Source: Mucilaginibacter sp.
GTDB lineage: Bacteria; Bacteroidota; Bacteroidia; Sphingobacteriales; Sphingobacteriaceae
Length of the DNA stretch: 34,807 nucleotides
NCBI GenBank assembly: GCA_028287865.1
Contig: JAQBOU010000097.1
Coordinates: 1 to 34,807, forward strand
Reading direction: 5' to 3'
The translations under genes and the position numbers were made by a program. The notes below the pieces were generated by a model that did no database searches, was not told the origin of the DNA, and worked only from the letters and a program-made list of their open reading frames with translations. This document shows positions 20,140 through 27,844 of the stretch, in pieces. Each line of letters opens with the position of its first letter. Within the stretch, counting starts at the first letter, position 1.

Positions 20140-20181
20140 TGTGTCAACTTATTTTAGGACGGCACGTGATTATGGCGCACT

Positions 20182-20245
20182 GGCTCCATAGGGGCCGCCT
20201 GTTTGTAGACATGTATTTTAAAGTTTTCCAGGCTCCGTAGGAGCC
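20182..20245 (-). repeat. Double-palindrome unit 2, inverted relative to unit 1
   Basis: GGCTCCATAGGGGCC - 34 nt - GGCTCCGTAGGAGCC, with cctgtttgtaga next to the first palindrome. Confidence 0.85.
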
Positions 20246-20402
20246 GCCTAAAAGGTACACGGTATGGAATTTAGCTTGGTTTTAATGTTTGCCTTGAAAC
20301 TCACGGACTTTTATTCCTGAATTTCAGGAAATATTTCTTTCTATCAAAAATATTACATACTTTCATCCCATCATAACCAATTGTGAGTCAATTCCTGTTT
20401 AA

Positions 20403-20957
20403 TTGAAACGTTTTTTCGCCATCGTATTACTAAGTGTTCACCTGTTTAGCATAGGGGGATATGCATTGCTGTTCCAGTATTACATCCATCAATCAGATGT
20501 ACAAATGGTTAAGCAGATCTTCGATAATAAAATTGATGAAGCAAAATTACTGGAGATAAAAATACCGGTGCACATGCCCACTATTCAAGATTGGACCGAG
20601 TATGAAGTGATTGAGGGCCAGATCCAGTTAAAAGATGCCTATTATAACTATGTAAGGCTTAAAATGACCCGCGATACCATGTATTTTGTTTGTATCCCCA
20701 ATACGGCAAAAACACGTCTCGAAAAAGCAAATATCATTACCGCCAAAGAAATAAGTGATGTTCCGCTAACCAAGAGAGGTCAAAGCCCTGCGTCAAAAAA
20801 GGTTAATACGCTTAGCGAATATAATCTGCAGGCTTTTCAGTATAACTATTCTGCATTTGGGAATACTTTACAAACAAAAAATAATAAGTTTCTTTCTACA
20901 GAAATAAACAATCCCTACATTTCATCTCCCGGGAAACCACCCAACCACATCGGCTAA
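20403..20957 (+). CDS. Conserved-type hypothetical secreted/membrane-anchored protein
   Basis: 184 aa, apparent TTG start, N-terminal hydrophobic segment MKRFFAIVLLSVHLFSIGGYALLFQ. Confidence 0.7.
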   Translation: MKRFFAIVLLSVHLFSIGGYALLFQYYIHQSDVQMVKQIFDNKIDEAKLLEIKIPVHMPTIQDWTEYEVIEGQIQLKDAYYNYVRLKMTRDTMYFVCIPNTAKTRLEKANIITAKEISDVPLTKRGQSPASKKVNTLSEYNLQAFQYNYSAFGNTLQTKNNKFLSTEINNPYISSPGKPPNHIG

Positions 20958-21196
20958 AGCTGCTTTTAAACTTTTCTATACGTCCTTATTTTGTAGGGCT
21001 GTAAATTAATTTTTATGGAAATGTCATTCATTACCTTGGTTATCAGGTATTATATCGATTTATCTGTACTGATTATCAAAGTTTAAGCAGTTTCCTGCCC
21101 TCGCTGAATGTCAGCTTATGTTAGTTCATCTTTAAAGTTGATAACATAGACATCAGCATTTTTCAACTACTTCTATTTACTTTTTAATAAAAGATT

Positions 21197-22138
21197 ATGA
21201 ATAAATCTTTACACCTGTATTTTGTAAGGTGTTGTTTGATAATATGCTGTTTAACCACTTTTTCAAAGGTCTTGCATGCCCAGACAGACGCCGATGGGCA
21301 GATGATCCCAAAAAACTTTTTCTGCGGCGTAGTAATGTACGACCACAGTAGCTGGAATAACTATTGGGAAGGAACTTTTAAACGCAACAACCTTAACATC
21401 GGAACATTAACAGCCAATACGTATTCAGTTATGGGTAATTACGGTATCAGTAATAAGCTCGACTTTTTATTTACCGTACCTTATATAACTACCAACGCTT
21501 CTGGCGGTACGCTTGCCGGGCAAAAGGGTTTTCAGGACCTCAATATATCCTTAAAGTGGCATCCTTATCAAACCAAAATTGGCAAAGGAGCTTTTGGTTT
21601 ATATGCTGTTGCAGCAGCTTCAACCCCCACAAGCAATTATGAGCCAAATTTTCTGCCTGTTTCCATCGGCTTACACAGCACTACCGCCTCATTAAGGGTA
21701 TTAGCTAACTACCAGACAGGCAGATTTTTTGTTGCCGGGGCCGGGCAATATATATACCGCAGTAATATTACTATTGATGCGGATGCCTATTATACTACCC
21801 GGGAAATTTACAGCAACAGGGTTTATATGCCTGATGTAACCAACTTTTTATTCAGCACGGGTTACCGCAGCGTCCATTTTAATGCAGAAGCTATTATATC
21901 GCAAACAACTACACATGGTGGTTTTGATATCCGCAAAAATGATATGCCTTTCCCAAGCAACGAAATGAATATGACAACGGCGGGTGTACTGTTTAAGTAC
22001 AGCTTTGACGCTGTTGCGGGTTTGGAGCTTACTGCCGGGGGCAATCGTGTTTTAGATGGCCGCAACGTTGGCCAAAGTACTGATTTCTTCGGAGGGGTGC
22101 TGTACCTGTTTGATTTTTCAAAAAACAACAAAAAGTAA
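21197..22138 (+). CDS. Outer membrane beta-barrel protein (MetA-pathway phenol degradation/transporter-like)
   Basis: Signal peptide ending LHAQ; alternating beta-strand pattern; NKLDFLFTVPYITTN and GFQDLNISLKWHPY. Confidence 0.7.
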   Translation: MNKSLHLYFVRCCLIICCLTTFSKVLHAQTDADGQMIPKNFFCGVVMYDHSSWNNYWEGTFKRNNLNIGTLTANTYSVMGNYGISNKLDFLFTVPYITTNASGGTLAGQKGFQDLNISLKWHPYQTKIGKGAFGLYAVAAASTPTSNYEPNFLPVSIGLHSTTASLRVLANYQTGRFFVAGAGQYIYRSNITIDADAYYTTREIYSNRVYMPDVTNFLFSTGYRSVHFNAEAIISQTTTHGGFDIRKNDMPFPSNEMNMTTAGVLFKYSFDAVAGLELTAGGNRVLDGRNVGQSTDFFGGVLYLFDFSKNNKK

Positions 22139-22145
22139 TTTAGCC

Positions 22146-23699
22146 ATGAAAAAGAATTTATACTATATAACCGGTCTGCTTGGTTTAACCGTTTTAGTTT
22201 TTTTAGGGTCGTGTAAAAAATCGGTGATAGATCGAACTGCATTATATCCGGCTCTTGCACCGTCAAATATTGATCTGAATGCAGATACCTGGAAACCGGT
22301 ATTGATTACAGATGCAAGCATATTTAATGTGCCTGCGCCGGATGCCGTTACTTCACCTGCCTATGTGGCGGATCTGAATGAGATAAAAGCCTATCAAAGC
22401 AATTTAACCGACGATCAGAAAGCCATTATTAAATACTGGAGCGCAGGAGCGGTATTACGCTGGAATGAAATTTTACGGGGTCTGGTGGCAAAACACAATT
22501 TGCCGCCTTATCAAAATGAAGATGGCACCTATCCGGCACCCAGTTCCACCAACCCTTTTGCATATCCGCAGTTTCCATTTTCTAATCCGCCTTATGCGGC
22601 CCGTGCTTACGCTTACGTAAGTGCAGCGCAATATGACGCCCTTATTGCTGCTTATCATTTTAAAAAAATGTATAACCGTGCAGCACCATATAATATTGCC
22701 GGCATACAGGCGCTGATCCCAAAGTCGGCATTAGCTTCATATCCGGGTGAAGATGCAGTAGTGGCGGGAGCAACGGTTGAAATTATGAAATTGTTATTTC
22801 CTACCGAGATTGCTTATATCCAACAAAAAGCCAGCGAAGAAATGCAATACCGGATGATGGCCGGCGCCAATGTAAGGGGTGAGCTGAATGCCGGACAATC
22901 GCTCGGTAGCCAGGTTGCGGACGTTTTTGCCGCCCGAGCCCGTACTGATAATGCCGGAAAAGCGATTGGCACGCAGGCAGTATGGACGCAATTACAGGTT
23001 CAAACTGCCGCCCGCGGCGAAACTTACTGGATCAGCCTGGAATCACCGTCGAGGCCGCCAATGTTGCCATTGTTCGGTAAGGTTATTCCGTTTTTGTTTG
23101 ATACTGCCGCCGTCAAAACGTTAAGGCCCGGCCCGCCAAATTTAACCAACTCAGCGGCATTTAAACAGGAGGTGGCAGAAGTGCTATCCTATAGTAAAAA
23201 TTATACACGCGAACACCAGGCGCAGGTTGAGTTTTGGGCTGATGGTGCCGGAACCTACACGCCTCCCGGACATTGGAATGCCATTGCTGCCACCGAGTTT
23301 GTACAACAAAATTACAGCGAGGTGCGCTGGGCACGGAATTTAGCACTGTTAAATATGGCCGAAATGGATGCTGCGATATGCTGCTGGGATACTAAGTATT
23401 TTTACTTTAACCAACGCCCAACACAGGCTAATCCTGCTATTAAAACCTTAACCGGCATACCCAATTTTCCTTCTTATACTTCGGGGCACTCCAATTTTAG
23501 CGGCGCTGCATCCACTATTTTAACTTATTTATTGCCGGATAGGGGTACAAAATTTACTGACTTTGCTAACCAGGCCGCAATGTCGAGGTTGTATGGCGCT
23601 ATTCATTTTCGCAGTGATTGCGAAGCTGGGTTGGTGACCGGGAATAAAGTTGGCCAATATGCAATTGCACGGGCAAAAACTGACGGAGCAGGAAATTAA
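22146..23699 (+). CDS. PAP2 / vanadium-dependent haloperoxidase family lipoprotein
   Basis: Start reassigned to MKKNLYYITGLLGLTVLVFLGSCKK (lipobox); FPSYTSGHSNFSGAAS and AIHFRSDCEAG core motifs. Confidence 0.88.
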   Translation: MKKNLYYITGLLGLTVLVFLGSCKKSVIDRTALYPALAPSNIDLNADTWKPVLITDASIFNVPAPDAVTSPAYVADLNEIKAYQSNLTDDQKAIIKYWSAGAVLRWNEILRGLVAKHNLPPYQNEDGTYPAPSSTNPFAYPQFPFSNPPYAARAYAYVSAAQYDALIAAYHFKKMYNRAAPYNIAGIQALIPKSALASYPGEDAVVAGATVEIMKLLFPTEIAYIQQKASEEMQYRMMAGANVRGELNAGQSLGSQVADVFAARARTDNAGKAIGTQAVWTQLQVQTAARGETYWISLESPSRPPMLPLFGKVIPFLFDTAAVKTLRPGPPNLTNSAAFKQEVAEVLSYSKNYTREHQAQVEFWADGAGTYTPPGHWNAIAATEFVQQNYSEVRWARNLALLNMAEMDAAICCWDTKYFYFNQRPTQANPAIKTLTGIPNFPSYTSGHSNFSGAASTILTYLLPDRGTKFTDFANQAAMSRLYGAIHFRSDCEAGLVTGNKVGQYAIARAKTDGAGN

Positions 23700-23793
23700 A
23701 AAAAGTAACAGGAGCGGGCAAGGCTCGCGAAAAATGAGCTTATTAACAAATGATTATAAACAAAATTAATTAAACCATATCAGCATAATATAC

Positions 23794-24879
23794 ATGAAAA
23801 CTACATTTAAAATTCTTACCGCTATTTGCCTTTTTATTTTACTTACACGTACAGGCGTTTACGCCCAGGGGTGTGTAGCCATCAGGAGCACAGGCGGCAT
23901 CTGCGAAATGAATGAACACCCGGACAGTACCACAACAAACGGGTATTGGTTATTTAACAGCAACGATCGTTATTATAAATCATTCAGGCACTTTGTAGGT
24001 AAAGCCGAGCAGTACCAACGCTTTACATTGCACAATAACGTAATTAATAAGGTGTTTACGCAGGATAACTCTTTAACCCGTATATTCAATAACCGGTGGT
24101 CGGCAACTTTTGATATGCCTTTTGCGGATAACAGTCGGTCGCAGGTAAGCAGCGGCACCCGTTTCAGCACCCATTCGTTTGGTGTTGGCGATATAAGTGT
24201 CACCGGTTTTTATTGGCTGTTCAACCCGGCTAAGGCAACAAAAGCTAATATCCAGGTAGGCCTGGGTATAAAATTTGCTACCGGGGCTTCCAATTACCAG
24301 GATTATTTCTTAAACGGCGCCACCGGTGCCAGAACGCTTGGGCCGGTTGATCAATCCATCCAGTTAGGCGACGGCGGTACTGGTATTTCTTTTAATATGA
24401 ATACCTATTATAACTTCACCCATTCTTTTGGCCTTTACGGAAATTTCTTTTATCTGTCTAATCCAAGAGACGTAAACCAAACATTACGGTCGGCAACCCC
24501 TGCAAGCGCCACTACAATAGCCGCTACCGGCGATGTATTAAGTGTGCCGGATCAATACCTCATCAGGTTTGGGGCAGGTTTAGCAGTTAAAAAATTCAAC
24601 TTTTCTTTAGGCGTGCGCGACGATTGTTTGCCTGTACATGACCTTGTTGGAGGCAGTGATGGTTTCAGAAGGCCTGGCTACATTATTTCAGCCGAGCCGG
24701 GCATAACTTATGAGTTTAAAAATATTGCCCTGTATGCTTACGTACCGATTGCGATCATCCGCGACCGTACCCAAAGCGTACCGGATATAAGAACTACAGA
24801 AATAACAGGAGTTTACACCCACGGTGATGCTGCCTTTGCAGATTACGTTGTCAACGTGGGGATAACCGTTAAATTTTAA
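23794..24879 (+). CDS. Outer membrane beta-barrel / transporter-like protein
   Basis: Signal peptide ending VYAQ; beta-strand pattern; C-terminal VNVGITVKF. Confidence 0.7.
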   Translation: MKTTFKILTAICLFILLTRTGVYAQGCVAIRSTGGICEMNEHPDSTTTNGYWLFNSNDRYYKSFRHFVGKAEQYQRFTLHNNVINKVFTQDNSLTRIFNNRWSATFDMPFADNSRSQVSSGTRFSTHSFGVGDISVTGFYWLFNPAKATKANIQVGLGIKFATGASNYQDYFLNGATGARTLGPVDQSIQLGDGGTGISFNMNTYYNFTHSFGLYGNFFYLSNPRDVNQTLRSATPASATTIAATGDVLSVPDQYLIRFGAGLAVKKFNFSLGVRDDCLPVHDLVGGSDGFRRPGYIISAEPGITYEFKNIALYAYVPIAIIRDRTQSVPDIRTTEITGVYTHGDAAFADYVVNVGITVKF

Positions 24880-24904
24880 CAAAGTTGATACTTGATTTAA
24901 GACA

Positions 24905-24936
24905 AGCCGGGCGTGAGATACCCGGCTTTTTATTTT
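24905..24936 (+). terminator. Rho-independent terminator
   Basis: AGCCGGG-cgtgagata-CCCGGCT followed by T-rich tract, 25 nt after the stop of the beta-barrel gene. Confidence 0.85.
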
Positions 24937-24966
24937 ATGTTTGTTTTTAAATTATACCTTTTAAAA

Positions 24967-25431
24967 ATGAATACTGCTGATCAGAATTTTGCAGCGCTTG
25001 GACTAAGCCTGCCGCCGGCACCAAAGCCGCTGGGCGTTTATAAACCTTGTTTAATTGATGGTAAATATCTCTATGTGTCAGGCCACGGTACTGTAAAGGA
25101 CGATGGTACCCTGATCATTGGTCGTATAGGAGCTACGTTAACACCGGAAGAGGGCAAACTGGCCGCACGCCAGGTAGGCCTTGCCATACTGGCAACCATT
25201 AAGGCAAACCTCGGAACCTTTGATAAAGTAAAAAGGGTTATTAAAGTATTAGGAATGGTTAATTGCACCCCCGACTTTGAAAAACATCCTTTTATTATCA
25301 ACGGCTGCAGCGAGTTGTTTTCGAAGGTTTGGGGCGAGGATAATGGAATAGGGGTACGTAGCGCCGTTGGCATGGGATCGTTACCCGATAATATTCCGGT
25401 TGAAATAGAGGCGTTGTTTGAGCTTTATTGA
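24967..25431 (+). CDS. RidA family protein
   Basis: Start reassigned to MNTADQNF; GKYLYVSGHGTVKDDG, RVIKVLGMVNCTPDF, VRSAVGMGSLPDNIPVEIEALFE. Confidence 0.9.
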   Translation: MNTADQNFAALGLSLPPAPKPLGVYKPCLIDGKYLYVSGHGTVKDDGTLIIGRIGATLTPEEGKLAARQVGLAILATIKANLGTFDKVKRVIKVLGMVNCTPDFEKHPFIINGCSELFSKVWGEDNGIGVRSAVGMGSLPDNIPVEIEALFELY

Positions 25432-25467
25432 AAGTCCGGAAGTCGGGGAGTCCGGAAGACCGAAAGA
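25431..25467. repeat. Degenerate short tandem repeat of agtccgga-type units
   Basis: aaagtccggaagtcggggagtccggaagaccgaaag. Confidence 0.7.
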
Positions 25468-25491
25468 TTAATTAATCAAAAATAAAAACCA

Positions 25492-26607
25492 ATGGACGAA
25501 AAAAATTGGTATGTCATAGATGATATTGAAATATTAGATACACCGGCTTTGGTAGTTTATCCCGCCAGGGTAAAACAGAATATCGAACTGCTTAAAAGCA
25601 TGATCGATAACCCTGCCAGGTTGCGGCCGCATGTTAAAACCTATAAAAACAGGGAGGCTACCTTGCTGGCTATGGATGCAGGTATCACAAAATTTAAATG
25701 CGCTACCATTGCGGAGGCCGAAATGCTGGGTATATGCAAAGTACCCGATGTTTTGCTGGCTTATCAGCCCGTAGGGCCGAAGCTTAAAAGGTTTATTCAG
25801 CTTATTACCTCTTTCCCCGAAACCAAATTCTCTTGCCTGGTTGATAACGGCAACGCTGCACGGGATATATCCTCTTCAGCTGTATCAAATAACATCCGCA
25901 TACCTGTTTATATTGATTTGAATGTGGGTATGAACCGCACAGGGATTTTACCGGGCGGGGAAGCGTTGCAGCTTTACTTGGATTGTGACTTATTACCCGG
26001 TATAAAACCAGTTGGTTTGCATGCTTATGACGGCCATATCCATGATCCTGATCTGCAAACCCGGGCTGAAAAGTGTAACCAAGGTTTTGAACCGGTTATT
26101 AAATTACAGACTGAATTGAAGCAAAAGGGATATCCCGAACCGGTGATCATAGCAGGCGGTTCGCCAACATTTCCTATCCATGCAAAAAGGGATGCGGTTG
26201 AATGCAGTCCGGGTACTTATATTTATTGGGACAGGGGCTACCAAACCGCATTAAACGAACAACCATTTTTAACGGCCGCATTGGTGGTAGCAAGGGTAAT
26301 ATCCCTGCCTACCGAAACAAAAATATGCCTCGACCTGGGCCATAAGTCCGTTTCTGCCGAAAATGATTTAAGCAAACGGATTTACTTTCTGAATGCACCC
26401 GAATTAGTGATGACCGGGCAAAGTGAAGAACATTTGGTAGCAGAGGCCGGTAAAGATCATCGATATAAAATAGGGGATATATTATACGGATTGCCGTACC
26501 ATATTTGCCCTACCGTGGCATTATATGAACGGGCAATTATCATAGAAAACAAAAAGATCGCCGGTGAATGGAAAAACATCGCCCGCGACCGCAAAATAAC
26601 CATATAA
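25492..26607 (+). CDS. D-threonine aldolase-like (DSD1 family) PLP-dependent enzyme, alanine racemase N-terminal fold
   Basis: DTPALVVYPARVKQN, LRPHVKTYKNREAT, YIDLNVGMNRTGI, HAYDGHIHD, and C-terminal LVAEAGKDHRYKIGDILYGLPYHICPTVALYE. Confidence 0.9.
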   Translation: MDEKNWYVIDDIEILDTPALVVYPARVKQNIELLKSMIDNPARLRPHVKTYKNREATLLAMDAGITKFKCATIAEAEMLGICKVPDVLLAYQPVGPKLKRFIQLITSFPETKFSCLVDNGNAARDISSSAVSNNIRIPVYIDLNVGMNRTGILPGGEALQLYLDCDLLPGIKPVGLHAYDGHIHDPDLQTRAEKCNQGFEPVIKLQTELKQKGYPEPVIIAGGSPTFPIHAKRDAVECSPGTYIYWDRGYQTALNEQPFLTAALVVARVISLPTETKICLDLGHKSVSAENDLSKRIYFLNAPELVMTGQSEEHLVAEAGKDHRYKIGDILYGLPYHICPTVALYERAIIIENKKIAGEWKNIARDRKITI

Positions 26608-26708
26608 CCTCGTAGAGACACAATACTTTGTGTCTCTACGAGGTGTCTCTGAATTGATAATTATATAATTACACACAATGCAAGGACGCAAAGTATTGGG
26701 TCTCTACA
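26608..26708. repeat. Pair of inverted gtagagac-type palindromic repeats around an AT-rich spacer
   Basis: CCTCGTAGAGACACAA-TACT-TTGTGTCTCTACGAGG (26608-26643) and gcaaggacgcaa-agta-ttgggtctctac (to 26707). Confidence 0.85.
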
Positions 26709-26725
26709 TTGTAAAACAATAAAAC

Positions 26726-27796
26726 ATGTTCACCATAGATGCCCATTTAGATTTAAGCATGAACGCCCTGGAATGGAACCGCGACCTGCGGAAACCTGTT
26801 GCAGCAATAAACGAACGCGAAAAAGGCTTAAATGATAAACCTGACCGCGCCAAAGCAGTGGTTTCACTACCCGAATTACGAAATGGCAATATTGGCCTGG
26901 TGGTAGCCACACAGATCGGCAGGTATGTTGCGCCGGAAAACCCGCTGCCCGGCTGGCACTCGCCCGAACAGGCATGGGCGCAAACCCAGGGCCAGGTAGC
27001 ATGGTATAAAGCAATGGAAGAAGATGGCGGGATGGTACAAATAAATGATCTGCTCAGTCTTGAAAAGCATTTGAAGTTATGGAATGATGGGACACCCAAT
27101 AGTTCAAAGCCAATCGGATATATTTTAAGCCTGGAAGGCGCTGATTCTATCATTACCATAAAACACCTGGAACGTGCATATAATTATGGTTTAAGGGCAG
27201 TTGGCCCGGCACACTATGGCCCCGGCCGCTACGCACAAGGCACGGATGCTACCGGTTTTATGGGGCCGCAAGGGCATGAGCTGTTAAAGGAAATGGAGCG
27301 CCTGAATATTATTTTAGATGCCACGCATTTATGCGATGATAGTTTTTGGGAAGCACTGGATCATTTTAACGGGCACATTTGGGCTAGCCACAACAATTGC
27401 CGGGCTTTAGTGAACCATAACCGTCAGTTTAGTGATGAAATGATAAAAGAACTGGTAAACCGGGGTGCCGTGATAGGTGCTGCGTTAGATGCCTGGATGA
27501 TGGTGCCCGGTTGGGTAAGAGGTGTATCAACCCCCGAAGGAATGAACTGTAACCTGGAGGTGATGGTTGATCATATCGATCACATCTGCCAGCTGGCCGG
27601 CAATGCCCTCCATGTAGGCATCGGCTCCGACCTCGACGGCGCTTTTGGTCGCGAGCAATGCCCGTATGATTTAGAGACCATTGCTGATCTTCAAAAATTA
27701 CCTGCATTATTAACAAAGCGGGGTTATACTGAATCAGATATCGTAAATATGATGCACGGTAACTGGCTCAGGTTTTTAAGAAATGCGTGGAAATAA
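26726..27796 (+). CDS. Membrane (renal) dipeptidase family protein
   Basis: TIDAHLDLSMNALEWNRD, LSLEGADSI, LDATHLCDDSFWEALDHFNGHIWASHNNCRAL, GIGSDLDGAFG. Confidence 0.93.
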   Translation: MFTIDAHLDLSMNALEWNRDLRKPVAAINEREKGLNDKPDRAKAVVSLPELRNGNIGLVVATQIGRYVAPENPLPGWHSPEQAWAQTQGQVAWYKAMEEDGGMVQINDLLSLEKHLKLWNDGTPNSSKPIGYILSLEGADSIITIKHLERAYNYGLRAVGPAHYGPGRYAQGTDATGFMGPQGHELLKEMERLNIILDATHLCDDSFWEALDHFNGHIWASHNNCRALVNHNRQFSDEMIKELVNRGAVIGAALDAWMMVPGWVRGVSTPEGMNCNLEVMVDHIDHICQLAGNALHVGIGSDLDGAFGREQCPYDLETIADLQKLPALLTKRGYTESDIVNMMHGNWLRFLRNAWK

Positions 27797-27844
27797 GGGT
27801 ACAATTAATGTTTACATTGTGCTGCGGTATTATACCTTGTTAAC

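Noticed and set aside
19865-20147. Overlapping minus-strand ORFs (64 aa each) with repeated GLVRILVDI
   Set aside because: They are translations of the 27-bp direct repeats and palindromic units; no protein-like signal.
20053-20160. Possible mini-CRISPR (27-bp repeat, ~33-bp spacer)
   Set aside because: Only two exact repeats, no third unit of the same sequence, no cas genes in the window, and the repeat resembles IS ends.
22056-22145. N-terminal 30 aa of the 22056-23699 ORF
   Set aside because: Overlaps the upstream CDS; the internal Met at 22146 gives a proper lipoprotein signal peptide.
24913-24966. N-terminal 18 aa of the RidA ORF
   Set aside because: Starts inside the preceding terminator; Met at 24967 matches the normal RidA N-terminus.
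26730-27159. Minus-strand ORFs within the dipeptidase gene
   Set aside because: Antisense to a strongly conserved CDS with clear catalytic motifs.
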